A stretch of 64,000 nucleotides of DNA from CAZLGM01 sp964623625 (GCA_964623625.1 CAZUUJ010000004.1:1-64000), one strand, 5' to 3'; shown: positions 33,725 through 44,390, counted from the stretch's first letter. Translations and numbers: made by a program. Notes: generated by a model not told the origin, from the sequence alone.

Positions 33725-34552
33725 TTATAACCACCTGCGAATTCTTCTGAAAGTCGAAGTGTAAACGTGCAGCATAAATAAAATACCCAGAACAGCACCA
33801 CTTGTTGTCAAGCACCATGACATTATTAACGGCGCTTCACCTAGCAACGGAGAACGGACAATTTCAAGCATATGATAGAGTGGGTTTGAATTGACGAATA
33901 AAGGCAGCTTTTCCTTGCTTGGCAGCCAGAAAACTGGAGTAAAAAAGAAAGCGACCTGGGTAAAGCTGTTCACTATCTTTGGTACATCCCTGAAACGAAG
34001 AGAGAGTAAGGACAGAGCAACAGCCAGCCAGAACAGGTTCAGCAGAAGGATTATCAGGCCCGGAAAAAACAGAAAAATAACTGGCTCAAATCCCGATTTT
34101 GATATGACAAGAGCCAATGCGAGAGGGCACAAGATCAGGTTAAACAGCAGAACAATAACATTCTGTGAAAAGTAATTCAGGACATAACACATTGGGCTTA
34201 CAGGCAGATTTCGTAAATACCCTTCAGACTCAATAAGTGAAAGACTGCACTCATTTAAAACCGAGGTTATGAGTGTCCAGAAGATCATACCAATGATCAG
34301 GTGAGGCAGGCTGTTAAGCACAGGCGTATTGAACAGGTGGGAATTTACCAAAGACAGCATGGCAATCCATATTAAAAGGGAAACAGTGATCCATAGTGGA
34401 CCGATAACGGTTCTTCTAAATCTTGATTTAATGGCGATTGTCGAGAATACCCACCAAACCCGGTGGTCTGACACTCCATGGAGAAAATCCTGAAGGGCTT
34501 CTGCCTTTTCATTGCGGATATCTATGCCGCCTGTATGACTTTTTTTATCCAT
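33725..34552 (-). CDS. wzm: Wzm-type ABC permease for polysaccharide export
   Basis: Starting at ATG 34552 gives 275 residues, normal for the family (an upstream in-frame Met at 34654 would add 34 residues). It has six membrane helices. Landmarks are WWVFSTIAIKSRFRRTVIGPLWITVSLLIWIAMLSLV and the C-terminal FTQVAFFFTPVFWLPSKEKLPLFVNSNPLYHMLEIVRSPLLGEAP, typical of ABC-2 O-antigen permeases. With the adjacent ATPase it moves undecaprenyl-linked glycan across the inner membrane. The stop lies 1 base before the wzt start. Confidence 0.87.
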   Translation of the reverse strand: MDKKSHTGGIDIRNEKAEALQDFLHGVSDHRVWWVFSTIAIKSRFRRTVIGPLWITVSLLIWIAMLSLVNSHLFNTPVLNSLPHLIIGMIFWTLITSVLNECSLSLIESEGYLRNLPVSPMCYVLNYFSQNVIVLLFNLILCPLALALVISKSGFEPVIFLFFPGLIILLLNLFWLAVALSLLSLRFRDVPKIVNSFTQVAFFFTPVFWLPSKEKLPLFVNSNPLYHMLEIVRSPLLGEAPLIMSWCLTTSGAVLGILFMLHVYTSTFRRIRRWL

Positions 34553-34930
34553 AAAGCTGTCGTTTGATCGACCATCACAATCTGTTGCCTGGCAACATTT
34601 TTTATATAACAAGGACAGATTCGTCTTTTTATCATACAGGAAGATATATAGCAATTTCCCAATGTTTACGAATAACTCTGCCTAGTTGATTGGTTAAATC
34701 TGAGCTTTTTATGATTATTGAAGGATTCGGCCGACGTAAAATATGTTTATCAATGGAGAAAACGTACGCCCTATCCCTATGAAATGGAATCATTACCATG
34801 ATCACTCAACAGATGATCCAAAATAATAACGGATCGAATGAGAATTTCATTCATCTGTAGTGTCCTGGTTTTGAATATGTTAGAAAGTTTGGTGTGTGGC
34901 AGCAACAGACCAATAATTTAGAGGTAACTG

Positions 34931-35971
34931 ATGCAAAAGCAAAATGAACCTAACAATGACGGTCAACTTCTATCTGTTATCGTTCCCTGTTACAACGAAG
35001 AAGACGTTATAGCCGAGATGGTTGTCAGGCTGCAAGGGTTCTGCTCGCAACTCGAACTGTTCAAGGTTGAGTTGATCTTTATCGATGACGGAAGCCAGGA
35101 TAATACTCGTGAAATCCTGAAGAGTTTTGCAGCTAAAGACAGTCGAATAAAAATAATCGGCTTTGCCCGAAATTTTGGGCATCAAATCGCTGTAACCGCT
35201 GGGATTGACGCGGCCAATGGGGATGCAGTGGTATTGATTGATGCCGACCTGCAGGACCCTCCTGAAGTCATTCATCAAATGATAAAAAAGTGGCGCCAAG
35301 GCTTTGATGTCGTTTATGGAACTCGAACGCAAAGAGAGGGTGAATCGACGTATAAACTGGCAACAGCAAGGGCATTTTATCGACTTTTAAACTGGCTGTC
35401 CGATGTCCCTATTCCGTTGGATACGGGTGATTTCCGATTGATGAGCCGTTCGGTTGTGGATACCTTGCGGTCCATGCCTGAACGGGATCGATTTATACGG
35501 GGCATGGTGAGCTGGGTAGGATTCAGGCAGACATCGTTGCCCTACAAGAGGGAAAAACGTTTTGCCGGCAAAAGCAAGTATCCGTTGCGGAAGATGTTGT
35601 ACTTTGCAACAGACGGCATTTTCTCATTTTCCAAAAAACCATTGCGGCTGTCCATTGGTTTAGGATTTGCATCTGCTGCATTAGCATTAATTGGAATTGT
35701 CTATGTAGTTATCGGCCGTCTGACATCCGATTGGGTTCGAGGCTGGGCTGGAATCATGTTTACAGTACTCTTTATTGGAGGTGTTCAGTTAATTTCAATA
35801 GGCATCCTGGGAGAATACATCGGCCGGATCTACAACGAAATTAAGCATAGACCGTTGTATGTTGCGGATGAATATTATGGCTTTCAGAACAGCCCGCCAC
35901 ACAGATCAAGAAGCCCGGTGTTGGATGTCAACAGCGAGGTGTCTGATTTTCCACCCGAGAATCTTAACTGA
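34931..35971 (+). CDS. Glycosyltransferase family 2, polyprenyl-phosphate sugar type
   Basis: This 346-residue protein has a GT-A domain with LSVIVPCYNEEDVIAEMV, LIFIDDGSQDNTREIL, GFARNFGHQIAVTAGIDAANGDAVVLIDADLQDPPEVI and DTGDFRLMSRSVV. Two membrane helices follow at about 238-262 and 272-300. This is the GtrB/ArnC/Dpm1-like layout, which transfers a sugar to undecaprenyl phosphate at the cytoplasmic side. It could supply a donor for the large membrane protein encoded next on the same strand. Confidence 0.88.
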   Translation: MQKQNEPNNDGQLLSVIVPCYNEEDVIAEMVVRLQGFCSQLELFKVELIFIDDGSQDNTREILKSFAAKDSRIKIIGFARNFGHQIAVTAGIDAANGDAVVLIDADLQDPPEVIHQMIKKWRQGFDVVYGTRTQREGESTYKLATARAFYRLLNWLSDVPIPLDTGDFRLMSRSVVDTLRSMPERDRFIRGMVSWVGFRQTSLPYKREKRFAGKSKYPLRKMLYFATDGIFSFSKKPLRLSIGLGFASAALALIGIVYVVIGRLTSDWVRGWAGIMFTVLFIGGVQLISIGILGEYIGRIYNEIKHRPLYVADEYYGFQNSPPHRSRSPVLDVNSEVSDFPPENLN

Positions 35972-36064
35972 CTCAAAATCTAAGGATTATATCCAGCCTT
36001 CTATGCATGTGCGCAATACTTCTTCAGGTAGAATTTTGGTTTTTAAAAGAGGAACGAGTAAGAG

Positions 36065-38083
36065 ATGAAACTGATGCTTGATAGATTGAATTCTTCATCA
36101 GTATTTCTTTTTCTGGCAATCCTAACAGGATTTGTTATCGGATATATTCATCATACCTGGTCTTATCCGCTGAATTTTCATGGTGATTCCTCTGCAATGC
36201 AGATCTTGGCCCAGGCGATGCTGGATGAAAAAAGCTTTATACCAAAAGACTTCAGCAATGGTAATCAACTAATCCTTTTTCGCTCCAGTCCATTTATTGC
36301 GGCTGCATTGGCTATGGGGGCAACTGGATATGATGCATTCATTCTGGGTTCATCTGTCAGTATAGCTTTTTGGTTCGCTGTCTTGTATTTGTCCCTGTTC
36401 CGGTTCACGGGTGATAAAATAGGCGCACTGATTTTGTCTACTGTATTTTTCATTCCAATGGGGATTTGGGAGCAGGATTTTATGCTGGGACAGCAGTCGC
36501 ATCTCTCCAATGCTGTTATGTCCATTTGTATTGGAGTGTTCACCTGGCTGTATTTCTCAACAGGCAAAATATATTCGGCAATCCTTGCCGCCTTCTTTAT
36601 CTTTCTTATGGTTGTCGAGGCGCCTATTCGGGCTCTTCTTGTCTTTTTACCATTATTCATCTTGGTTTTTGTTCTCTTTAATGATCGCAGGGGATTGAAA
36701 TTTATAGCGCTTCTGTCTTCCGTGCTTGTTGTTGGTTTCCTTCTCAACAGAGGATTAATATTAATAAATCCACCTGAAGTAGACCATTTTCAAATTGCAC
36801 ATTTCCGTGGTACCGATGAGATATTTCGTAACCTGGTAAAAATAGTTCTGGAGATGATTGCCAATATTTCATCGACTAATATGTTGGCGTCAAAAAAGAT
36901 ATCCTTAATTGGGATGGTTCTTTTAGCAAGCGGCCTTACCTATTTGATATTGCTGATTGGTTTTTTTCTTTATGAATCCAGGTTGTTAGTCTCTAGGTTC
37001 ACCCTCTTTTTCACCAGGAATCAGGCGTCTGATGTTCGACCGGACCATCATTTTTTGCCTTTTTTAGCGGTTTTTGGGTTAGTCAGTGGAGCTTTAGTAA
37101 TTGCTACCTTACACCCTGACTCGGCACGCCACTCCAATTGGGCTTACTCAATTCTCAAACTGAGTTTGATTCTATCGGTGTATAAATATTTACAGGTGTT
37201 GCTAAAAGGGAAATTAAAAGCCGGGTTTGTAATAATATCACTGTTTCTCATTGCCTCATTCTGGTCGACAACCCTATTTCAGCATGGGTCGAGTTTACGT
37301 CAAAAGATATCTTCCAGGCTGAATCCGGATATCGCTCATGATATTGCCAGGATCTCCCAGAAGTATGGTATTTATTCTATTTATGGAGAAGATTTTTGGA
37401 GAATGATGCCTTTGAATACAATGATTCCCGGTATTGCTGCAGGTACTTTACTGATTGAGGGCATCGGTAAAATTGTCCCGTATCACTGGTTATCAAGAAA
37501 AAGTTGGTTCGATTACCAAAAAAAGGTGCTGTATTATTTAAAAGATGGCCGTGTGGATAATGAAATCAGGGTGAGGCTCAGTGAATCGGGCGGCAAGAGA
37601 CTGTTACACTCTGATGACGGCACCATCTGGATAGGACCGCCGGTATGGAATTTTGGGGGACAAAAGATTGCCAGTAGTGTTGGAAAATCATTTAAATGGG
37701 CTGCTTGTGATTTACCAACGAAAATTGGAGTAAAAACAGGTGACTGTGAGATGCAGAAAAATGATCTGTCTTTGTCCGGGCATCTAACCTATGGGCCTTA
37801 TGTGAAGTTGTCGACAGGGAGATATACGTTTGAGATTGCATACTCAAGTTCTAAATCATCAAAGGAGATAGTTGGCCGTTGGGATGTGCACCTTTCCCTG
37901 CCTGAGAGTGGGGAAATAATAGATAGAGGCGAAATCTACGGCTCCGATAACGAATTAAAACATATAACAAAGAGTTTTAGGATAAACCCAAAAAGAAATA
38001 TGGAGATGGTTGAAATTCGAACCCTTGCCCATTCGAATGTTCCACTCAAAATCATCAGTTTACAAATTACCCAAAACGAATGA
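36065..38083 (+). CDS. Large multi-pass membrane protein (possible glycosyltransferase)
   Basis: This 672-residue protein has about ten hydrophobic helices in the first 420 residues and a soluble C-terminal domain rich in beta-strand-like sequence. The layout resembles polyprenyl-linked glycosyltransferases (GT-C), which use lipid-linked sugars made by the neighbouring family 2 enzyme. I see no clear catalytic motif beyond an early DSSAMQILAQAML region. Family is unassigned. AGAGATG gives a modest ribosome binding site. Confidence 0.6.
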   Translation: MKLMLDRLNSSSVFLFLAILTGFVIGYIHHTWSYPLNFHGDSSAMQILAQAMLDEKSFIPKDFSNGNQLILFRSSPFIAAALAMGATGYDAFILGSSVSIAFWFAVLYLSLFRFTGDKIGALILSTVFFIPMGIWEQDFMLGQQSHLSNAVMSICIGVFTWLYFSTGKIYSAILAAFFIFLMVVEAPIRALLVFLPLFILVFVLFNDRRGLKFIALLSSVLVVGFLLNRGLILINPPEVDHFQIAHFRGTDEIFRNLVKIVLEMIANISSTNMLASKKISLIGMVLLASGLTYLILLIGFFLYESRLLVSRFTLFFTRNQASDVRPDHHFLPFLAVFGLVSGALVIATLHPDSARHSNWAYSILKLSLILSVYKYLQVLLKGKLKAGFVIISLFLIASFWSTTLFQHGSSLRQKISSRLNPDIAHDIARISQKYGIYSIYGEDFWRMMPLNTMIPGIAAGTLLIEGIGKIVPYHWLSRKSWFDYQKKVLYYLKDGRVDNEIRVRLSESGGKRLLHSDDGTIWIGPPVWNFGGQKIASSVGKSFKWAACDLPTKIGVKTGDCEMQKNDLSLSGHLTYGPYVKLSTGRYTFEIAYSSSKSSKEIVGRWDVHLSLPESGEIIDRGEIYGSDNELKHITKSFRINPKRNMEMVEIRTLAHSNVPLKIISLQITQNE

Positions 38084-38204
38084 TTGGTTAGAGCTGTAGC
38101 TGATATCTCTTTTACTTTCACCATTGGCTCTATTCTGCTAATGGAAACGACCAAGAGCTCCAGTTCAGCAGATAAACACTTCTATTGTATTCAAAGAAAG
38201 TTAA

Positions 38205-38801
38205 GTGATTCGATCAATTCTCAGTTCGACACATCTATATGCCTTCTATCAAAGACTGGTTGGTGGCATTCATGCCCGTAAGAAGACTGTCGAAGAGTAC
38301 ATTCCCATTAAAGAGAATATACGAATTTTGGATATCGGTTGCGGACCTGGATATATCGTCACTGAATTTGTGAACTGTGACTATTTTGGTTACGACGTCA
38401 ATTCTTCGTATATTCAATATGCGAAGAAAAAGTATGGAGAGAGGGGAACGTTTGTTTGTAAAGAATTAAAGACCGAGGATATTGAAGTGATGGAACATTT
38501 TGATCTCGTTATGTTGCATGGCGTGCTCCATCATATAAACGATGATGCGGTAGAAAATTTATTTATTCTTGCAAAGAGGATTCTTCACAAAGATGGGTAC
38601 GTCTTGACCCAGGATGGTTGTATTATTGACGGGCAATCGTATTTCGACAAAATGCTCCAGAAGAATGACAGAGGAGAATTTGTAAGACGGCCGGAAGAGT
38701 ATGAAAAATTAGCTGGGAAAGTATTTGAAAACGTTCAAGTTGATATCCGAGATGATCTCTTCTATGTGCCGTACACTGCTGTTGTTATGAAATGTTTTTA
38801 A
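38205..38801 (+). CDS. Class I SAM-dependent methyltransferase
   Basis: The 198-residue protein shows IRILDIGCGPGYIVTEFVNC (motif I), DYFGYDVNSSYIQYAKKKYG and FDLVMLHGVLHHINDDAVENLF, a typical Methyltransf_11/25 core. The start codon is GTG 38205. It is located at the edge of the polysaccharide region and probably modifies a sugar or lipid. Its stop is convergent with the next gene. Confidence 0.82.
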   Translation: MIRSILSSTHLYAFYQRLVGGIHARKKTVEEYIPIKENIRILDIGCGPGYIVTEFVNCDYFGYDVNSSYIQYAKKKYGERGTFVCKELKTEDIEVMEHFDLVMLHGVLHHINDDAVENLFILAKRILHKDGYVLTQDGCIIDGQSYFDKMLQKNDRGEFVRRPEEYEKLAGKVFENVQVDIRDDLFYVPYTAVVMKCF

Positions 38802-38811
38802 ACAATACGAA

Positions 38812-40308
38812 TTATTTAATTCCAATTAATCTTTTTAGAAAAACTCGGATAACCCTTTCACTTTTTAATTCATCTCGGCCAAATAGAACATTGGTACCGG
38901 AGCGAAAAATTTTCAGTGGATGGAAGATCAATTTATAGAACATAAATTTGAAATAGCCTTTCATGCGCATGCGCGCAAGTTCTTGATCAGTGATATGCTC
39001 AGTCCAGCTAACACCTTTGGACAGGTCTCCCATGGCAACTAAGTCGAGAAGAAATTTCTTTGTGATCTTGATACCGTTCTTCTTCTGGTAGTCGAAGAAA
39101 AGATCGCAGCCGGGAATCATGGCAAAAATGCCGATAACGACTTCATCCAGTCCTCTTTTTCCCAGTGAAGCAGCATAGTCAACCGATTCTAACGCCTCTT
39201 CTTTGGTTTCACCCGGAAGACCAATTATAAAGTAGCAGGTACTTTTGATGCCAACTTTTTTGATAACAGGAAGAACAGAGTCGAGACTTTCCAGTTTGAG
39301 TGATTTCTTAATGATTTGATTTCGTACTCTTTCTGAAGCTGCTTCAACTGTAAAAATAATCAGAGAGCAGCCCGATTGTTTCATTTTCTCCAGCAATCCT
39401 TTCTGGTTTAGGTTTTCAACCCGTAGCCCGTTACTGGGTTGCCAGGAGATGGGAAGGTTTTTTTCTATGAGCAGATCACAGAATGTATTCATCCAGGCTT
39501 TGCTCACTCCCATATTTTCATCTTCAAAATGAAATTCTGAAACACCATAATTGTTGTATAGCTCAACCATCTCCTTGACAACCTGCTCCGGATCTCTGGT
39601 GTACCACTTTCGAGTCCAGATTTTAGGTGTAGTGCAAAACGTACAACAGTAGGGACAACCGCGACTTGCCAATAGAGTAGTCCATCTTTTATGGGTAGCG
39701 GCTCCGTGGGGTTCATTGGCCTTAAAATAGTTTTCCATACTAATGAGGCTACGATCGGGAATAGGAATACTATTTATATCTTTTATTCGTTCCCTTGGTC
39801 CTGTGGTGACAATGTCACCGTTTCTTTTAAAGACGATACCTGCGACTTGGGAATAATCATCCAGGTTATTGATCAGCTCAACTAAGGTTTCCTCTCCCTC
39901 TCCCTTAACAATGATATCTGCGTCGGTGGTCTCCAGCATGAAATCAGAAAGAACAGTAGCATGTGCCCCACCCAGGACAATGGTCACCTTTGGAAATTTT
40001 TCTCTTACTCTTCTAACGAGTTCAGTGATAATAAAATGTGCCGAAGAGAAGAGACAGGAGATACCGACAATCGTAGTTTTGCTGGGAATTCTTTCAATTA
40101 TTTCACCAAAGGTAAGACCTCTTAAGGTCATTTCACAATACTCCGTAAACTGATTGTATTTCTCACCGGGAGCGTCAATCAGGCTAACAGTATGTCCCTC
40201 TTCTTTACAAGTTGTGGCCAGGTACATAGGTCCTAGTGGAGGAACAATACCGGCGGTCACCTGTGACTTGGTAAAAAGCTGAGGAGGTGCTATCAAAGCT
40301 ACAAGCAT
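38812..40308 (-). CDS. B12-binding radical SAM protein
   Basis: This 498-residue enzyme has an N-terminal cobalamin-binding domain: PPLGPMYLATTCKEEGHTVSLIDAPGE, VGISCLFSSAHFIITELVRRV, VLGGAHATVLSDFML and DIIVKGEGEETL. The radical SAM motif follows as RGCPYCCTFCTTP (Cx3Cx2C), with FHFEDENMG and ELVRMRMKGYFKFMFYKLI-like C-terminal helices. B12 radical SAM enzymes methylate unactivated carbons or phosphinates or form rings. Similar proteins sit in surface-glycan and lipid clusters. The substrate is unknown. Confidence 0.85.
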   Translation of the reverse strand: MLVALIAPPQLFTKSQVTAGIVPPLGPMYLATTCKEEGHTVSLIDAPGEKYNQFTEYCEMTLRGLTFGEIIERIPSKTTIVGISCLFSSAHFIITELVRRVREKFPKVTIVLGGAHATVLSDFMLETTDADIIVKGEGEETLVELINNLDDYSQVAGIVFKRNGDIVTTGPRERIKDINSIPIPDRSLISMENYFKANEPHGAATHKRWTTLLASRGCPYCCTFCTTPKIWTRKWYTRDPEQVVKEMVELYNNYGVSEFHFEDENMGVSKAWMNTFCDLLIEKNLPISWQPSNGLRVENLNQKGLLEKMKQSGCSLIIFTVEAASERVRNQIIKKSLKLESLDSVLPVIKKVGIKSTCYFIIGLPGETKEEALESVDYAASLGKRGLDEVVIGIFAMIPGCDLFFDYQKKNGIKITKKFLLDLVAMGDLSKGVSWTEHITDQELARMRMKGYFKFMFYKLIFHPLKIFRSGTNVLFGRDELKSERVIRVFLKRLIGIK

Positions 40309-40766
40309 ATATTCATACCTGGTTTAGTTTTTTAACTAACTTGGAACGGTGTTTCGAACCACTCGTTTTGGATGATTTCGTTATGGCAATTGAAAATCTG
40401 GCTGAGCAATATATATAAACAATTGAATAGTAAAGAAAGTCAACAGCAGAAGTCCATTACAAACAGAATAAGGTGCGGAATCAAAAAGATCATTTCCCGG
40501 CTGCCTAGCTCTATTTATTACACACAACCACACCTGACTTATCAACACTGTAAGTCTGAAGATAAAGCAAAAATAGTAGGTTTTCGAGGAAAGACTATGT
40601 TTTTTAAAAATGGCCACCTAAAATAAATCTATCCCGACCCTTCAATTCTTATTAGAATCACTCTCTTTCTAGATTAAAGTCTGAAGATACAAATCAATAC
40701 AAGGCAAGTAAATCGCCTGCTCCCGTAAAAGAGAGACAGCACCGATAGGTCTCCAAGGTCTTCATC
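40309..40766. other. Intergenic stretch
   Basis: No gene or RNA is evident. An 84-codon plus-strand frame at 40372-40626 lacks a plausible start region and I see no homology in it. Confidence 0.4.
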
Positions 40767-42350
40767 TTGACAGTGTATGAAAAAACATCTTCCCGTCATT
40801 TCACACCGCAATTGAACAGAATATATTTAAACAACCTGTTGACATACCGTATCATAAGGCTGTTCTGTGCGATATTTTCAGGAATTCTCCTGATAATTAT
40901 CTTCCCCAATGCCCACCTATGGTTCCTTGCATGGGTGGCGTTTGTCCCTCTCATTCTAGCTGTTTCAAATCGCCCGCCCTGGGAACGATGTCTGCTCGGA
41001 TTTATTACGGGTGCTATCGCTTTATTTGGAATCCACTACTGGTTACTGGACATAGCTGGGTTTGGCTGGATTCAGGCCCTGGTGCTGCTCCTTTTCTATG
41101 GTAGTTTTTTTATAGTATGGTCACTGAGTCTTTCCTCTCTTGATAAAAAACCATGTTCTTTATATTTCGCTCCCTTTTTCTGGGTAGTTTTAGAGTATAT
41201 ACGAGCAAATGTGGGTTTCATGGCAAATCCTTTTGCTCAACTGGCCCAAAGTCAAAGTAGTAACTTACTTCTCTTACAATTGGCATCCATCACCGGGGAA
41301 TACGGCATCAGCTTTTTAATCATTCTGTTCAATGTTGCTCTGGCGCAATGGATCCTGGATTCAAGCTATGGTCGTCACCTTGCCGGTGTGCTGCTCTTGA
41401 TTCTATTGGTCCATCTATGGGGCTGGCATGTGATAGAGAAAAATCCGGATCATATAAAAACGGTAAAAATCGGAGTGGTTCAACCGTGTCTGAGCAGAGC
41501 CGAGATACAACAGATCAATGGTGATGAGCTACGCTTGCTTCGATTGCAGAAATTGACACTTTCGATCACAAACAAAGATCCGGATATTATTGTCTGGCCG
41601 GAATCGGCCATGAAGAACCTCCATACCAATCTCAAGCAAAAAGAGATACTCAAATCATTCGCCCAATATCTCAATAAACCGATTATCACCGGTGTCTCGG
41701 CCTATAACTATAAGGATAGAAACAGAAAGGGACAGCCAGTTCAGAATTTTAATGCAGCGTACTATGTAACTCCTGACAGAGACTATTCTCCTCCATATTT
41801 TAAAAATATTCTCCTTCCATTTTCTGAATATTTGCCGCTTGAAACAGTAGTCGATTGGCCGGACTGGCTTCTTCTTGATGACTTTGGAATCTCAGCGGGC
41901 ACTAAGCTGTCCCGTTTCCCTATTAAAGATGATGTGTATTTTTCTGTTATTATTTGTTGGGAAAACCTGTTTGCTGAATTTGTGCGTCAGGTTGTCCGGC
42001 AGGATGTGGATATGGTTGTTCATCTTGTAAACGATAATTGGTTTGGAAAAACCGCGGCTTCCAGGCAGCATAATCTGGCTTCGATATTTAGAGCGGTTGA
42101 AAACGGTGTGCCGGTTATCGTTGCTTCCAATACAGGGCCGTCAAGCATCATTGACAGGTATGGACGTGTTGTTTCAAGTCTGCCGACCTTATTTAAACAG
42201 GGGGCTATGTTTGCAAAAGTTCAGGTTTCCAGGCAAATAACAGTGTATAGTAAATATGGTGACTGGTTTGTTATTTTTGCCACCTCCATTATCTTTTTAT
42301 TTTGTCTATGGAAGAGAGGTTCCTTAATAAAGAAAAGAAAAAGCAAATAA
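40767..42350 (+). CDS. lnt: Apolipoprotein N-acyltransferase
   Basis: This 527-residue integral membrane enzyme adds the third acyl chain to lipoproteins in the inner membrane. It has about seven membrane helices in the first 220 residues and a nitrilase-fold periplasmic domain. The catalytic triad is visible: Glu279 in WPESAMKN, Lys346 in YFKNILLPFSEYLP and Cys397 in FSVIICWENLF. A late membrane helix near the C-terminus completes the fold. The start codon is TTG 40767 or GTG 40773, and a later start is possible. Confidence 0.93.
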   Translation: MTVYEKTSSRHFTPQLNRIYLNNLLTYRIIRLFCAIFSGILLIIIFPNAHLWFLAWVAFVPLILAVSNRPPWERCLLGFITGAIALFGIHYWLLDIAGFGWIQALVLLLFYGSFFIVWSLSLSSLDKKPCSLYFAPFFWVVLEYIRANVGFMANPFAQLAQSQSSNLLLLQLASITGEYGISFLIILFNVALAQWILDSSYGRHLAGVLLLILLVHLWGWHVIEKNPDHIKTVKIGVVQPCLSRAEIQQINGDELRLLRLQKLTLSITNKDPDIIVWPESAMKNLHTNLKQKEILKSFAQYLNKPIITGVSAYNYKDRNRKGQPVQNFNAAYYVTPDRDYSPPYFKNILLPFSEYLPLETVVDWPDWLLLDDFGISAGTKLSRFPIKDDVYFSVIICWENLFAEFVRQVVRQDVDMVVHLVNDNWFGKTAASRQHNLASIFRAVENGVPVIVASNTGPSSIIDRYGRVVSSLPTLFKQGAMFAKVQVSRQITVYSKYGDWFVIFATSIIFLFCLWKRGSLIKKRKSK

Positions 42351-42455
42351 GTGTGAACATTTCCTGTTTTGCAGGAACATATAACTGGAAAAGATCGGTT
42401 TGTTAACGGATAGAAATGGTATTGCCAACAAAACTCTATTTTAGGAGGAAAGGAT

Positions 42456-44390
42456 ATGAAACCATTAAGAATCAGTATCTTTCTGTTTTCGCTCTTGCTG
42501 TCTGTAAACATTGTCTATGGTAATGTCCTTGACAGATCAGGGACAGGACCTGAGCCCCTGCCACCCGCCAATTATACCTGCATAAATGTGAATATCAGCG
42601 GAAACGGCGCAAAGTTTCATGACGAATTCTTCAGCATTGAAATGTCTGGACACTGCTTTCCGGAAACCGGGGCAACGGTATTGACCGGAAGCCATATAAA
42701 GAATATCGGGGCAACCGGTAACTATTATTTTGAGTCAAAAATAGCTACTGAGAAAGTGTATAATCAGAACGGAACCAGGATTTTTGAGGTTCGTCTATCC
42801 TGCAATGGTAATCCCTGGGCCTATGGCGTTGAGCAGGCAAATTGCACCCCTATGGAACCCCCAACGAATAAATTGGAAGATATAGCCATTCAACCCCCAT
42901 ATCCTCTCACTGCAAAACATATGGATCCTGCCACTCAGGCTGCAATTTTAGCAGCCAAGAACTGGAAGTCTCCCGAAGAGATCCTGGCAGACTGGAATCC
43001 CTATGAACGGACCGGTGGATCAACAGCGCTGAGCTTTATTGCGCCTCAAAATCTTGAGATGATCAATCAAAGTGTGGGCTTCTACCCCTTTCAACTCGAA
43101 CAGATTTATTTTAACAACTCTATTCCGGATACCATTAATTACCAGGTAGAGACTCTTGAAGATACCCCGGAGTATATTGGGGATATCAAAATGCCGGACA
43201 CCCATGAGCAGTGGTGGCAGCCATTTTTACTTGATGGTATGTCCATCTCCGAAACAGATCCTATTATTCTCAACATCGGTATTGCCAGCGGCGCCTTTAG
43301 CGGCAAACCGGGTTCCTATCGCATCCGGGCTCGTGCGTATAATGGCCAGGTGGGGCACATCGGCGGCTGGACCTCCTGGCAGTACTTCTGTGTTGGCCAA
43401 CCGGGAGACTCCTGCATGACATCCTATATGACCAGCGGTGAGCTTCCTGCAAAAAGTCTGGGTTTGAAAAAGCTTGATCAGATGACAAAAGTACTTAAAA
43501 CGATGCAGGCCGCTGATATCTTTTTCAGTAAAAACACCAAGGAGAGCAAGGCTGTCATATTGAAGAAGAAACAGAGATTGTTTGATCAGTTAATGAGTAA
43601 AAACAAGGAGATGGCTGTTGTCTCTCCATTATCGATTGTTCGCTATAAAGATACCGATAATGTATTGACGATCTGGCTGAGAAACAACCAAAAGAAGCCG
43701 CTCAAAGCTCAACAGGTCGAGATTCAAAGTACGCAAAATGACAAGGTCATCTGGTCCAAATCCATAACGTTTTCAACAGGAATGACAGAATTGAAGATCG
43801 ATCATAAAAAAATGGTTTTGACATCTCAACCCAAAGGGAAACGGGCCTATGATTTCAATCTATCAGTGAATAAGCTCAAGATAGGTACCATATTTATTAC
43901 TCATGGCGCTCAGGTCCGACGGGGGAAAGCTGCTGTATCCGGTAAGCAGCCCAGTAATAAGATGCAGAAAACCACCGCAATGTTTAAGCCGAAGCTGAAC
44001 ATCAAACTGGCCATGAGAGATAAAAATATTCAGAGTGGAGAGAAGGCTATTATTGCGGTTTCGGTAAAAAATATCGGTAAAGGAACTCTGAAAAAAACGG
44101 AAACCTATTCGCTGCAATGCTCTTCAACGTGCCCGTTCAATAAAACATCTAATAAGCTGAACAAAGAGCTTGCTTCCAATAAGTCATTTAGCTTTAAATT
44201 AACCAGTAAAGCTCTTAAGGCAGGCAATTACGATCTGATTGTAAAAACGAAATTCGGTATAAGTAATAAACTCACATTCAGTGTCAAATCGTCGAAAAGT
44301 GTAAAACGCGGTTCCGCAAGCACAAAAAGAGACTCCTCAGGCAGGAGGCAGACGCGGAAGGCGCCGTCATCTCCACCGATAATTAAATAG
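42456..44390 (+). CDS. Secreted protein with CARDB-like domain, unknown function
   Basis: The 644-residue protein has a strong ribosome binding site (TAGGAGGAAAGG) and a signal peptide (MKPLRISIFLFSLLLSVNIVYG). The N-terminal third has Cys-containing beta-rich sequence (CINVNISGNG..CFPETG..CNGNPWAYGVEQANC). The C-terminal region from about residue 520 (LNIKLAMRDKNIQSGEKAIIAVSVKNIGKGTLKKTETYSL) resembles a CARDB adhesion-like beta-sandwich. The extreme C-terminus is basic. Possibly an extracellular or surface structural protein. No family identified with certainty. Confidence 0.65.
   Translation: MKPLRISIFLFSLLLSVNIVYGNVLDRSGTGPEPLPPANYTCINVNISGNGAKFHDEFFSIEMSGHCFPETGATVLTGSHIKNIGATGNYYFESKIATEKVYNQNGTRIFEVRLSCNGNPWAYGVEQANCTPMEPPTNKLEDIAIQPPYPLTAKHMDPATQAAILAAKNWKSPEEILADWNPYERTGGSTALSFIAPQNLEMINQSVGFYPFQLEQIYFNNSIPDTINYQVETLEDTPEYIGDIKMPDTHEQWWQPFLLDGMSISETDPIILNIGIASGAFSGKPGSYRIRARAYNGQVGHIGGWTSWQYFCVGQPGDSCMTSYMTSGELPAKSLGLKKLDQMTKVLKTMQAADIFFSKNTKESKAVILKKKQRLFDQLMSKNKEMAVVSPLSIVRYKDTDNVLTIWLRNNQKKPLKAQQVEIQSTQNDKVIWSKSITFSTGMTELKIDHKKMVLTSQPKGKRAYDFNLSVNKLKIGTIFITHGAQVRRGKAAVSGKQPSNKMQKTTAMFKPKLNIKLAMRDKNIQSGEKAIIAVSVKNIGKGTLKKTETYSLQCSSTCPFNKTSNKLNKELASNKSFSFKLTSKALKAGNYDLIVKTKFGISNKLTFSVKSSKSVKRGSASTKRDSSGRRQTRKAPSSPPIIK

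Noticed and set aside
40372..40626. 84-codon frame between the B12 radical SAM gene and lnt
   Set aside because: Non-standard start, no ribosome binding site, and composition like random AT-rich sequence.
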